A DNA stretch of 64,000 bases from JASGCK01 sp031430035. GTDB taxonomy: Bacteria > Pseudomonadota > Gammaproteobacteria > Burkholderiales > Burkholderiaceae_C. Every line of letters begins with the position of its first letter. Positions within the stretch are counted from its first letter, which is position 1. Positions 24,554 to 33,985 of the stretch are shown piece by piece. The notes beneath the pieces are model-generated. The model saw only the letters and a list, made by a program, of their open reading frames with translations, searched no databases and was not told the DNA's origin. The stretch spans positions 1-64,000 of the forward strand of contig JANPAS010000094.1 in NCBI GenBank assembly GCA_031430035.1, in the 5' to 3' direction. The translations under genes were made by a program, and so were the position numbers.

Positions 24554-26182
24554 ATGATTATGAAATCCCTCCTCGCCTCCCTCAAATCGTTAGCCGCCCT
24601 GCCCATTGCTGCGGTCACATGGGGTTTGGTGATTATTTTTTCTGCCTGGATTGTGCTGGATTTGACCTATCTACAAGTTTCTAGTGGCCTCTCGCAAACC
24701 ACCTATGACGCGATGGTCAAAAACCGCTTTTATGCTGCACCGCCCGACCCTAGGCTTGTGATTGTGGATATTGACGAAGCTTCGCTTGCCCGCATGAGCA
24801 AAGAGTTTGGTCGTTGGCCTTGGCCGCGCGATACGCTGGCCAGCGTGCAAGACTTTATTGAGAAAGAGCAGCCACTTGCTATTGTTTGGGATATCGCATT
24901 TGCCGACCCCGACCGTTTAAGCCCTGGCGGCGATGCGGCGTTTAACGAGTCGGCCAAACGCAGTCCAAACAGCCATTATTCAGTGATTCGACTGCCTGCT
25001 ACCAACGACGACAAAAGTCAGCTCAGCCAAAGCAATCTGCCGACGCTGTGGGTACGTGGACCATCTGCCGAGCATGCTGGCAAACCTTCCGCCAAGCTAG
25101 CAGCCATCGTTCCCGTACTACCCAACATTGCAGCAGGAAAACTAGGTTTTAACAACGGCTACCCTGATAGCGACGGTGTGCTACGTCGCTACCGCTATAG
25201 CGAGACGCTATCGGATGGCTCGGTCATTCAATCAACCCCCATGAGCGTAGTGGGCGACCTATCAAAAACAGCTCTGTCAGAGCTGCTGAATGTACCTAAA
25301 AACTTAGATAAGCACGGTGTCGACGGCGGTACTTTGATTGCGTGGCGCAAAGAGGCGGAGGTCTACCCAAAAATCCCTTTTGCCGATGTCTTTGCCAAAT
25401 CAGAAGGCGGGAAACCCAAGGAGGCTGTGCCCTCGTTTAAGGGGAAGGTGGTCGTGGTGGGCTCGACGGCACCTAGCCTACACGATATTCACCCTACTCC
25501 GTTGGCTTCGTTTCAAGCTGGCGTTGAGAGTCTGACAACGATCACAGACAACGCCATTAACGGTCGATTTATCCGCGAAGTGCCGCGTTGGATTCAAGCC
25601 TTGATTGCCATTAGCCTATGCGCTGCCCTTGCCATTTGGGTGCGACGCTTTGGCATTGCCTCGCTAGACGGTGCATTGGTAATCTTGCCAGGTGCGTTAT
25701 TGGGTATTAGTTACCTATCACTCAATTTTTTACCTGTTTTTTTAGATTTACAACTGGCGGCCAGTGCGGTGCTCCTCTTTTTAGCGGCCATTCGGACTTG
25801 GAATAACTTTAGGCGCAATTACTGGTGTGATCTACCAAGCAGCTGGCTTGAGTCAACATCTACGATGGCTTTGCACTTAATGCCTATTCAAAGCATGGAT
25901 CACGATCCATTTGCTGATACAGGGCTTGACCACTTGATGGATTTACTAGAAACACATGCGCCTGCATGTCGTGTGGTCGGCGGTGATGCCACCTCTGCAT
26001 GGCCAGCCAATTTGCGCTGGACAGAGCTGGCCTGCCATGCAACTCTCATTGGACCGTTGGAGCAACTCAGCCATCTCGCAGTGCACATGCCTGCGAGCGT
26101 GGCGACATCCCCATGCATTGCACTACTGCCCCCTTTGACCAAAATTAAAATTGCCCAAACTATTTTTAGGAGCTACTCATGA
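24554..26182 (+). CDS. CHASE2-domain membrane protein without a recognised output domain
   Basis: A 542-residue protein. One N-terminal membrane segment (about 15-38) leads into a periplasmic CHASE2 sensor domain (about 45-335), with PRLVIVDIDEASLARMSKEFGRWPWPRD and FKGKVVVVGSTAPSLHDIHPTPL as clear family landmarks. Three more membrane segments follow (about 345-410). CHASE2 proteins normally end in a kinase, cyclase or similar output domain; the last 120 residues here match none I recognise and are Cys/His/Trp-containing. A second start (ATG at 24560) is possible. It overlaps the SH3-caspase gene by four bases. Likely an envelope sensor or scaffold for the protease set. Confidence 0.88.
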   Translation: MIMKSLLASLKSLAALPIAAVTWGLVIIFSAWIVLDLTYLQVSSGLSQTTYDAMVKNRFYAAPPDPRLVIVDIDEASLARMSKEFGRWPWPRDTLASVQDFIEKEQPLAIVWDIAFADPDRLSPGGDAAFNESAKRSPNSHYSVIRLPATNDDKSQLSQSNLPTLWVRGPSAEHAGKPSAKLAAIVPVLPNIAAGKLGFNNGYPDSDGVLRRYRYSETLSDGSVIQSTPMSVVGDLSKTALSELLNVPKNLDKHGVDGGTLIAWRKEAEVYPKIPFADVFAKSEGGKPKEAVPSFKGKVVVVGSTAPSLHDIHPTPLASFQAGVESLTTITDNAINGRFIREVPRWIQALIAISLCAALAIWVRRFGIASLDGALVILPGALLGISYLSLNFLPVFLDLQLAASAVLLFLAAIRTWNNFRRNYWCDLPSSWLESTSTMALHLMPIQSMDHDPFADTGLDHLMDLLETHAPACRVVGGDATSAWPANLRWTELACHATLIGPLEQLSHLAVHMPASVATSPCIALLPPLTKIKIAQTIFRSYS

Positions 26183-27990
26183 CCCAAATGCATTCATTAA
26201 CACGTAAAAGTCTTGCCCTCATTTTTTCCATCGGCCTCACAGGCTATGCCTTAGCGCAAAACTCATCGCTCACCAGAGCAGCCGAGTTGCGTACTGACAA
26301 AATGAGCTCAGCCAGCGTTGTGTCCGAGCTTGCTGTCGGCTCATCGGTACAAATCGTCAGCCTAGAAGGCGGTTGGGCACAGGTGCAAGCTGGCGGCAAA
26401 TCAGGCTGGGTCCGCGCTAGTAGCTTGGCTTTAAATGCGGGCGCATCTAGCGCATCCAGTCTGTCCGCAGGACGAGAGGCTAAAGGTAATGTCGCCCTCA
26501 CGCTAGGCGTACGCAGTCTTAGTGGCAAGGCCGTGGAAGAGCGCAGTAATCGCCACGCACTGATCATCGGTATTGGTCGCTATGGGGACGCCAGTATTCC
26601 TGAATTGCCAGGCGCGCGCATCGACCGTGAATCGGCCATGCAAATGGCACAGGCCATGCAAGTCCCCACCAGCAATATTACTTATTTGCAAGATGAGCAA
26701 GCCACGGTAGCGGGTATTCGCAGCGCACTCGCCGCTTTGAACAACCGCGTGGCAGAAGGCGATCGCGTATTCATCCACTACTCGGGGCACGGCACGCGCC
26801 ATATGGATAAAGACGCTGGAGGCTGTGTAGAGGGGCTATTGGCTTACGAAGGCACGACCAATGCAACCATTCCCAACAAAGCGATGGCCACCATGCTGTC
26901 GCCTATTACCAATAAGACTGATAAACTTTTTGTGATGTATGACGCTTGCCACTCGGGTGGGATCATTAGCAGCGCATCGACTGTACGTACACGTGGGTTT
27001 TTAAATAAGAATGATGATGGCGCGCTACGTCCTAAATTTGCTGCGATTAGCGAAGAGTGCAGCAAACCAGCCAATATTAAAACGCGTAACTTACTTGTGG
27101 AGGCGGTTGCGCAAAATGGATTGCCGCAAGACATCGTGCATGTCTCTAGCTCACGCAACGACGAAGTCAGTTTTGATGACCAAGAAAAAGGCGGTTTGGC
27201 CACTGAATTTATGCGCGATTGCATGCTACGGGATGCCAAAGATTTGGACAAATCGGGGTCAGTCAGTATGGATGAAATTAGGCAATGTGCACAAGTAAAA
27301 ATCAATGCTCGGATGCAAGGCGACCCGCTCTATAAAGCACACAATATTTCGCTCACAGGTAACGCCGATTTTGTGCCTGCTTGGTTTAGTCAAGCTTCCA
27401 CCACTGTCGCAACAGCGGCTCCACTAGCCACAGCAGCAACTGAGGCGGTTGCCGTACTCACAGGCGAGCAAGCCCTGAAGCGTTTGTTTGACCAACGCGA
27501 CGGCAAACGAAAAGTTGACGTCACAGCCGCTAAGACGCAACTAAAAATTGGCCAAGATACGATGGACTTTAGCGTCAAGTCAAGCAAAGCTGGCTACGTT
27601 TATGTGGCACTGGCGGGTTCGGACAACAAATCGCTCTACGTTTTGTTCCCCAACGATCTCGATAAAAACAATCGCATTGAAGCAGGGCAAACCATGCTGC
27701 TCCCCCGCCCCAACTGGAAGATGCGCTCGCAAGGCCCCGAAGGAAGCAATCAGTTGCTGGTATTTGTTAGTGATGGCCCCCGTGACCTGTCTAGTTTGTC
27801 AAAAAGCAAAGCAGGGCCATTTATCGTGTCATTGAACAATGCAGAGGGACGCGCCGAATTGGGAGCACTCATGAGCCGATCGGCCATTGGTGCCAATGCA
27901 GGTTGCGCAGCAACAGCGGCACGCGCGAGTAACCCGCAGTGCTCAGATGCCTTTGGCGCAGCCATGTTGCGCGTGGATGAAATGAAGTGA
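26179..27990 (+). CDS. Secreted SH3b-caspase-DUF4384-like protein
   Basis: A 603-residue exported protein. After the signal peptide (ending YALAQ at about 27) comes a bacterial SH3 domain (about 30-86, ending GGWAQVQAGGKSGWVRASSL), then a peptidase C14 caspase domain (about 123-400) with His204 in HYSGHGTRH and Cys257 in YDACHSGG, both intact. Residues about 435-560 resemble DUF4384 (GYVYVALAGSDNKSLYVLFP, then LLVFVSDGPRDLSSL). SH3b domains often bind cell wall peptides, which fits a wall-associated protease. An EF-hand-like DLDKSGSVSMDEI (about 354-366) inside the caspase region could bind calcium. Coupled on both sides by four-base overlaps to the CHASE2 and TpsB-like genes. Confidence 0.92.
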   Translation: MTQMHSLTRKSLALIFSIGLTGYALAQNSSLTRAAELRTDKMSSASVVSELAVGSSVQIVSLEGGWAQVQAGGKSGWVRASSLALNAGASSASSLSAGREAKGNVALTLGVRSLSGKAVEERSNRHALIIGIGRYGDASIPELPGARIDRESAMQMAQAMQVPTSNITYLQDEQATVAGIRSALAALNNRVAEGDRVFIHYSGHGTRHMDKDAGGCVEGLLAYEGTTNATIPNKAMATMLSPITNKTDKLFVMYDACHSGGIISSASTVRTRGFLNKNDDGALRPKFAAISEECSKPANIKTRNLLVEAVAQNGLPQDIVHVSSSRNDEVSFDDQEKGGLATEFMRDCMLRDAKDLDKSGSVSMDEIRQCAQVKINARMQGDPLYKAHNISLTGNADFVPAWFSQASTTVATAAPLATAATEAVAVLTGEQALKRLFDQRDGKRKVDVTAAKTQLKIGQDTMDFSVKSSKAGYVYVALAGSDNKSLYVLFPNDLDKNNRIEAGQTMLLPRPNWKMRSQGPEGSNQLLVFVSDGPRDLSSLSKSKAGPFIVSLNNAEGRAELGALMSRSAIGANAGCAATAARASNPQCSDAFGAAMLRVDEMK

Positions 27991-29594
27991 TCTGGCAACC
28001 CACAATGCTGCCTGCCCAAGCAAGATGCTTAGGCATCTTGCTATGCGGGCTCATTGTCCACCTGCAAGCGAAATCTCAGCCACAAGCCACGCCTGCCGTG
28101 GCTTCTGTCTTTGTGACCAGCTTCAATTTAGTAGGTGCAGATGCACTCCCATCTGGTTTGCTCGACCCTTATTTGTCCGAGCACACCATGCAAAAAAAGA
28201 CCCTAGTCGAATTGCGAAAATTAGCAGCTCAACTAGAAAAGCAACTGCAAACGCAATATGGACTCTCGTCAGCCAAGGTGTGGGTTCCCCTGCAAGAAGA
28301 CAAGCTTGGCGTAGTCGATTTACGTGTGTTACCCGGGCAAATTCGGCAAGTCCGTTTAGCAAGGCCTGCTACAAGCGACCGAGAGACGCGTGCGCTGGCG
28401 CTGCTCTTGGACCAATTTAAGCCTGGCTCGTTACTCGAGCAAGCTGCGCTCGAGCGTACATCGCTCGCTTTAACAAAGCTGCTTGGCGAAACACCTAGAC
28501 TCACGCTCACGCCCTCCGCCACAATCGGACAATACGACCTTGTACTGGAGCCTATTCAGTTAGAAAAATACAGTCTGAGCACAAGCATTGACAATTTGGG
28601 CACCCGCTACACCAATGCAGCGAAGGATAGAACACAACTACAAATTCGAAACAATTTGTTCAATGCGGATGTACTCAGTTTCGCAGGACAACTGCTCACA
28701 CCCAATCAAAAGACCTTGCAAACAAGGTACGACGTGCCGCTGGGTCTATCTAACTTCAAACTAGGGATCAGCAACCTCACGGCACGTTATCAGTTAGTAG
28801 ATGCCTATGCCTCGCTGCAGGCCAAAGGCGACTCCCATATCACGGGTGTTGACCTTAGTACCCATTTGATACGTAGCCCCCATCTCAATCTGACCTTGCG
28901 CGGTGAGGCGCAAAGCAAGCGAACGCGTAGCTTGCAGGCGGGCGTACCCACCACCGATCGCCGCATACATGCTTTCAACCTTGGACTATTTGGCGACGGC
29001 CCTGCTATGGGAGGGACGCGGTCTGGCAATTTAGTTTTGACAACAGGCCATGTGGATATGTCACTGGTTGCCAGTGACGTGACTGCAGATACCGCGCAAA
29101 TTGCAGGACGCTACCAAAAGCTAACTGCACGCGGCGAGCAATCAGTAGCCTTGGGACAAGGTCAACGTGCGCAAGTTAATTTCAGTGTTCAGCGTGCGCG
29201 CAAAAACTTAGACCCCACCGAGTCCATGCTGGTGGGTGGCATCAGCGGTGTGCGTGCCTACCCAATTGGCGAAGCGGCATCCGATAGGGGCGCCGTACTC
29301 AATTTAGAGTTGCACCACCGTTGGAATGATCAGTGGCGCAGCCTCCTGTTCTACGACCAAGGCTGGGTCACCCTCAGGCAGTCAGTTGTTGCAGGTACAA
29401 CCACAGCCAACAACTACATCCTGAACGGCGCGGGTTTTAGTGTGGTTTGGTCTCCCACGCCTAGTACAGAGATGGCCTTGATGCCCACCTGGAAACTACG
29501 CGCAAACCCTGCCGCCGACACCACCACGGGCGCAGACTCCGACGGGAAAACAAGCAAAATGCGACTGTGGCTTTTTGCCACGCAGCAGTTTTAA
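27987..29594 (+). CDS. TpsB/ShlB-like outer-membrane transporter (two-partner secretion, Omp85 family)
   Basis: A 535-residue protein starting with GTG at 27987 (GTGA overlap with the caspase gene); an ATG six codons later is possible. A signal peptide is followed by two POTRA-like modules (about 40-185, VFVTSFNLVGADALP onward, with DLRVLPGQIRQVRL), then a 16-strand-type beta barrel ending in Phe, as outer-membrane proteins do. The conserved motif appears as GVRAYPIGEAASDRG near residue 423, in place of the usual VRGY. TpsB proteins export a large TpsA protein bearing a haemagglutinin-like N-terminal domain; no such gene is in the window. The cargo may be encoded elsewhere or be a protease of this island. 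Confidence 0.88.
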   Translation: MIWQPTMLPAQARCLGILLCGLIVHLQAKSQPQATPAVASVFVTSFNLVGADALPSGLLDPYLSEHTMQKKTLVELRKLAAQLEKQLQTQYGLSSAKVWVPLQEDKLGVVDLRVLPGQIRQVRLARPATSDRETRALALLLDQFKPGSLLEQAALERTSLALTKLLGETPRLTLTPSATIGQYDLVLEPIQLEKYSLSTSIDNLGTRYTNAAKDRTQLQIRNNLFNADVLSFAGQLLTPNQKTLQTRYDVPLGLSNFKLGISNLTARYQLVDAYASLQAKGDSHITGVDLSTHLIRSPHLNLTLRGEAQSKRTRSLQAGVPTTDRRIHAFNLGLFGDGPAMGGTRSGNLVLTTGHVDMSLVASDVTADTAQIAGRYQKLTARGEQSVALGQGQRAQVNFSVQRARKNLDPTESMLVGGISGVRAYPIGEAASDRGAVLNLELHHRWNDQWRSLLFYDQGWVTLRQSVVAGTTTANNYILNGAGFSVVWSPTPSTEMALMPTWKLRANPAADTTTGADSDGKTSKMRLWLFATQQF

Positions 29595-29605
29595 GGAACA
29601 AGATC

Positions 29606-30799
29606 ATGTTCAAAATTTCAACACTCGTTATTCACACAATCTGGATCTGCACCATGGGCGTGGGATTCACAGCGCAAGCTCAAATTTGTAGACCTCTAGG
29701 TAGCCCAAAATGTGCGCATGCTGCACACATCATCCCGCGCTTAGTCCCTATTACAAATGCCGCCACCAAACTGACGACAAACACCACGACATCTGGAACG
29801 CAAACCATTAGCAAGCCACGTGCTACGGTCGCGGCTGTCGCTAATCCGTTTGTCAAAATAGCACCTTTCGTGGTTATTCCGCGCTCAGGCACTATGAACG
29901 CTTGGCGCACCACACTATTTAACTCGGCGAACGTCGTATTGGACAAAAACGCCTCTGCAGCGGCACTGCCCACTTGCGCACCAGGGCAAGATGGAAACTG
30001 TATCGCCAGTGCGCCTGAGCGCAACAGTGCCTTCGCTAACTCAAACGACAAAGACAACGACAACATCCCCGCCAAACCGATTGAGCGTCGCCTAGCGCTG
30101 GTCATCGGTAACACCGAATACGCCTCGCCTATGACGTCCCTGCCGGGAACGGCAAAAGACGCCGCCGATATCAGCAAGTCCCTTGCCAACCAAGGTTTTG
30201 AGGTCGTCTCGCTAGCGGATGCGAGCCGCGAAGGGACAGTCCGTGCTTTTAACAACCTCATCCGCACGGCTGGCGAAGATGACAGTGTCATCGTCTACTA
30301 CGCGGGACATGGCCATATTCACCCTGGTTCGACCTCAGGCTACTGGCTTCCTGCTGACGCCGATGTTGAGAATCCAAAAACGTGGCTATCCAATGCCGAC
30401 ATCTCACGCATGCTGACCAACATTAGTGCAAAGCAAATTTTGCTGGTCTCTGATAGTTGCTTTTCAGGGGCTCTCACACGCGAGGCAGAAACATCTTCCA
30501 AAAATACACCCTCGATAAGTCCTAACGCCATTTTGAAACGTCGATCCGTTGCCGTTATGTCGTCAGGTAGCGAAGAGCCAGTAGCTGATAGTTTTGGTGA
30601 AGGCAATTCACCTTTTGCGGACGCGCTACTTAAAAAACTTAGCAACTTAAACGCCTCCAAAGAGCCGCTACGCGCGCAAGCGGCACTGGAGAGTATTCGC
30701 GAAGAGGTATCTAAAAATAGTCCTCAAACCCCGCAATACGGTGTGCTGATGTCGGCGGGGCATACGGCAGGCGGTGACTATTTATTTGGCGGAAAGTAG
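29606..30799 (+). CDS. Secreted caspase-family peptidase with N-terminal Ala/Thr-rich region
   Basis: A 397-residue protein from the ATG at 29606, chosen for AAGGAA nearby and because it starts the signal peptide (ending TAQAQ at about 26). Residues 27-160 are a low-complexity Ala/Thr/Asn/Pro region with four Cys and no recognised domain. The caspase fold runs from RRLALVIGNTEYAS (161) to the C-terminus, with His235 in YYAGHGHIHP and Cys285 in SDSCFSGAL. All catalytic residues are present. It starts 11 bases after the TpsB-like gene, so it is in the same operon. It differs clearly from the three tandem paralogs that follow. Confidence 0.9.
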   Translation: MFKISTLVIHTIWICTMGVGFTAQAQICRPLGSPKCAHAAHIIPRLVPITNAATKLTTNTTTSGTQTISKPRATVAAVANPFVKIAPFVVIPRSGTMNAWRTTLFNSANVVLDKNASAAALPTCAPGQDGNCIASAPERNSAFANSNDKDNDNIPAKPIERRLALVIGNTEYASPMTSLPGTAKDAADISKSLANQGFEVVSLADASREGTVRAFNNLIRTAGEDDSVIVYYAGHGHIHPGSTSGYWLPADADVENPKTWLSNADISRMLTNISAKQILLVSDSCFSGALTREAETSSKNTPSISPNAILKRRSVAVMSSGSEEPVADSFGEGNSPFADALLKKLSNLNASKEPLRAQAALESIREEVSKNSPQTPQYGVLMSAGHTAGGDYLFGGK

Positions 30800-30819
30800 C
30801 AAATGACAGGTTTATATTC

Positions 30820-32358
30820 ATGAATTTATTCCAAAAATATTTAACTCCTACCTTTGCCATCGTGCTCGCGGGAGTTGCATTACTTGCAATCCCCGCCACC
30901 GCCCAAGCCCCCAATGACGTGCGCATCGCGCTCATCATTGGTAACTCGGCCTACCCTGGCGACATGAAATTAGCGAATCCCTCCAACGATGCCAAAGACA
31001 TGGCCGCGACGCTACGCAATATGGGCTTTGGTGTGATCGAAGTCATTGACTCAAACCGTGCCCAGATGATGGATGGAATTGAACGCGCAGGAAAATCCCT
31101 GAATGGCAAGCAAGGCGTAGGTATGCTGTTTTATGCAGGGCATGGTTTGCAGCTTGATTGGCGCAACTACATGGTGCCAGTCGATGCCAAGTTGAACTCT
31201 GCCGCCGATGTTCCTAAGCAAGCCGTGGATATTGAAGCCGTCATGACCGCATTTAAATCCGCTGGCAACCGCATGAATATTGTGGTGCTGGATGCTTGCC
31301 GTGACGACCCATTTGCCAACGGAAAGACTTCTAGCGGTAAAGGGCTTGCACCGCTTGATGCGCCCACAGGGACATTCTTAGCTTACGCAACTGCGCCAGG
31401 TAACGTAGCGGCAGACGGCACAGGAAAAAATGGACTCTACACAGGTTACCTATTACAAGAGTTGCAAAAGCCCACAGCGCGGATTGAGGATATTTTTAAG
31501 CGCGTGCGTTTCCAAGTTCGCAAGGCTAGCGATGGCGCGCAAATTCCTTGGGAGACCACTAGCTTAGAGGACGATTTTGTTTTTAATTCGGGGATTAAAA
31601 AAACGATCAAACTAACCGAAAACCAAAAAGAAAAAGAATTTGATGTGGAAAAGGTGGATTGGGAACGTATTTCGTCTAGCACCAAAGTGGATGACTTCTA
31701 TGCGTTTGTTCAAAAATACCCCACGGGACTCTTTACGCAAGGGGCGATGAGTACTATCGATCGATTAAGCAAAGCCAAAATTTCTGCTTATGTCGACAAA
31801 AGTGGCATCAAGCATGACCTGAATCAATCCCTATTTCATGTCGGTGACAGCATTGAAATCGTGCGAAAGGATGGTTACACAGGACAGGAGATGCGGACAC
31901 GCTCCCCGAATATTAGTGGGATTAAAGATGGCCTGGTCACCATGGCGGGCGGTAGCGTGTTTACGACAAAGGGCGAAGTGGTCTACGCCACGGGGTCTGG
32001 CAATACTTTTGATCCACCTCGCCCCTACATACCCGCAGATGGAATTGCGGTGGGTAAAAAATGGACTTCACGCAGCGTAGTGGCAAGCAAGGGTGGCGGC
32101 GGTAACAATGAAAACTGGGTTGAAGATGAGGGGCAGGTGATAGCCATAGAGTCCATCACCGTGCCTGCTGGCACGTTTAAAACATTCAAAATTGAGCGTA
32201 ACAGTGTCAATCGTGCGGGTGTTCGTACCAAAAATACCTATTGGATGTTGCCAGACTTTGGATTCATCATCAAACAACAAATGGAAGTGCGGCGGCGTAG
32301 AGGAAATCCTGAGCTGTGGAGTGAAGAAGCTGTGAGTTTGACCCGCGGCGCGTCATAA
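30820..32358 (+). CDS. Secreted caspase-family peptidase, tandem paralog 1
   Basis: A 512-residue exported protein: signal peptide to ATAQA (about 30), then a compact caspase domain (34-250) with His108 in FYAGHGLQLDW and Cys160 in VLDACRDDPF. The end of this domain (ETTSLEDDFVFNSGIKK) is shared almost exactly by paralogs 2 and 3. Residues about 275-320 form a short helical repeat (DDFYAFVQKYPTGLFTQ). The rest is a beta-rich domain with VPAGTFKTFKIERN, reminiscent of DUF3108-like lipoprotein folds, which differs among the paralogs. Twenty bases after the previous caspase gene; overlaps nothing. Confidence 0.9.
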   Translation: MNLFQKYLTPTFAIVLAGVALLAIPATAQAPNDVRIALIIGNSAYPGDMKLANPSNDAKDMAATLRNMGFGVIEVIDSNRAQMMDGIERAGKSLNGKQGVGMLFYAGHGLQLDWRNYMVPVDAKLNSAADVPKQAVDIEAVMTAFKSAGNRMNIVVLDACRDDPFANGKTSSGKGLAPLDAPTGTFLAYATAPGNVAADGTGKNGLYTGYLLQELQKPTARIEDIFKRVRFQVRKASDGAQIPWETTSLEDDFVFNSGIKKTIKLTENQKEKEFDVEKVDWERISSSTKVDDFYAFVQKYPTGLFTQGAMSTIDRLSKAKISAYVDKSGIKHDLNQSLFHVGDSIEIVRKDGYTGQEMRTRSPNISGIKDGLVTMAGGSVFTTKGEVVYATGSGNTFDPPRPYIPADGIAVGKKWTSRSVVASKGGGGNNENWVEDEGQVIAIESITVPAGTFKTFKIERNSVNRAGVRTKNTYWMLPDFGFIIKQQMEVRRRRGNPELWSEEAVSLTRGAS

Positions 32359-32390
32359 TGAACGCGTACCTATCATGTAAGGAGCTAGCC

Positions 32391-33941
32391 ATGAGCCAAC
32401 TCATCACTCTACCTAAGCGCTTGATCGCGACTGCGCTAGCCGCCGCAGGCCTACTCACCTTCAGCGCCACAGCCCAAGCGCCAAACGATGTGCGCATTGC
32501 GCTCATCATTGGTAACTCGGCCTATCCTGGCGACATGAAATTAGCGAATCCCTCCAACGACGCCAAAGACATGGCCGCAACGCTACGCAATATGGGCTTT
32601 GGCGTGATTGAGGTCATTGACTCCGACCGTGCCAAGATGATGGAAGCGATTGAGCGGGCAGGTAAAAATCTTGCAGGTAAACAAGGCATTGGCATGCTGT
32701 TTTATGCGGGGCACGGTTTGCAGCTAGATTGGCGCAACTACATGGTGCCTGTGGATGCCAAATTGAACTCCGCAGCCGATGTGCCCAAGCAAGCCATTGA
32801 TATTGAAACTGTGATGGCCGCCTTTAAGAGCGCAGGGAACCGCATGAACATCGTCGTGCTAGATGCCTGCCGAGACGACCCGTTTGCTAACGGCAAAACA
32901 TCGACAGGCAAAGGGCTTGCACCGCTTGATGCGCCCACAGGTACGTTCTTGGCTTACGCCACTGCCCCTGGCAACGTAGCGGCAGATGGCGCTGCTGGAA
33001 GCAAGAACGGCCTCTACACGGGATTCTTATTGCAAGAGCTGCAAAAACCAAACGCCAGTATTGAAAATGTGTTTAAGCGCGTGCGCTACTCGGTTCGCAA
33101 AGCCAGCGATGGCGCACAAATTCCTTGGGAGACGACCAGCTTAGAGGATGACTTTGTGTTTAACTCTGGCATTAAAAAAGTAGTCAAACTGACTGAAGAT
33201 CAAAAGGAAAAAGAGTTCAATATTGAAAAAGCGGAATGGGACAAGATTAAAGACAGCAAAAGCGCTGATCCATTCTTTGCCTTTGTGCAAAAGTATCCAA
33301 GCGGCCTACTGACGCAATCGGCTATGTCAGCAATTGACAGGCTTAGCAAAGCCAAAACTGTGGCGGTAGCAGATAAATCGGGGCAAATCATTCGCAATGG
33401 CTATATTGACGTCTTCCGCGTGGGTGACGTGGGCGAGTTTGTCCGATATGACGGCTATTCGAAGCGAGAAATCTCTAGGCGCACAAACGAGATTTTGAGC
33501 ATCAAAGATGGCATCGTGTCTTTTTCAGGTGGCACACTGCTCACGTCAGCAGGCGAATTTATTCGCGATGGCAGCGGCACTACTTTTGATCCCCCACTGC
33601 CCATATTACCAACCGACGGTGTGGCTGTAGGCAAAAAATGGGAGGGGCGCTCTGACATAACACCCGGTTCAGGCCCTAGAGCTGGGCAAAAAGGATGGAC
33701 TGACATAAACGGAAAAGTTCTTGCTTACGAAACCGTCACCGTGCCCGCAGGAACATTCAAAGCCTACAAAATCGAGCAGAACTCCATCAATATCTGGGGC
33801 TATCGAGCCAAAACCACCATTTGGACGGATTTTGAAGCTGGAACCCGCATAAAAGCAGAATTTGAAGGTCGCCCGCGAAATGGCAATGCAGATCGCTGGT
33901 ACGAGGAGTTGACTTCTTACAAGCGCGGCCCACGCAGCTAA
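32391..33941 (+). CDS. Secreted caspase-family peptidase, tandem paralog 2
   Basis: A 516-residue protein from the ATG at 32391, chosen for AAGGAG at 32379-32384 and a proper signal peptide (LIATALAAAGLLTFSATAQ). The caspase domain has His108 in FYAGHGLQLDW and Cys160 in VLDACRDDPF. The catalytic region shares long runs of identical DNA with paralog 3 (32796-32887 and 32928-33010), while the C-terminal beta domain (from about residue 330) has diverged, ending SYKRGPRS. The family cleaves after Arg or Lys in metacaspase-like members, but specificity cannot be read here. Likely transcribed with the genes before and after. Confidence 0.9.
   Translation: MSQLITLPKRLIATALAAAGLLTFSATAQAPNDVRIALIIGNSAYPGDMKLANPSNDAKDMAATLRNMGFGVIEVIDSDRAKMMEAIERAGKNLAGKQGIGMLFYAGHGLQLDWRNYMVPVDAKLNSAADVPKQAIDIETVMAAFKSAGNRMNIVVLDACRDDPFANGKTSTGKGLAPLDAPTGTFLAYATAPGNVAADGAAGSKNGLYTGFLLQELQKPNASIENVFKRVRYSVRKASDGAQIPWETTSLEDDFVFNSGIKKVVKLTEDQKEKEFNIEKAEWDKIKDSKSADPFFAFVQKYPSGLLTQSAMSAIDRLSKAKTVAVADKSGQIIRNGYIDVFRVGDVGEFVRYDGYSKREISRRTNEILSIKDGIVSFSGGTLLTSAGEFIRDGSGTTFDPPLPILPTDGVAVGKKWEGRSDITPGSGPRAGQKGWTDINGKVLAYETVTVPAGTFKAYKIEQNSINIWGYRAKTTIWTDFEAGTRIKAEFEGRPRNGNADRWYEELTSYKRGPRS
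32796..33010 (+). repeat. Segment of caspase paralog 2 with long identity to paralog 3
   Basis: 32796-32887 equals 34403-34494 over 92 bases, and 32928-33010 equals 34535-34617 over 83 bases, with scattered silent differences between and around these runs. The segments span the catalytic Cys. The patchwork is typical of gene conversion or very recent duplication with local drift. Confidence 0.8.
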
Positions 33942-33985
33942 AACGAAGCGGAGCTAGTTTGGACTAATAAAAAAAGAGGCTAAAA

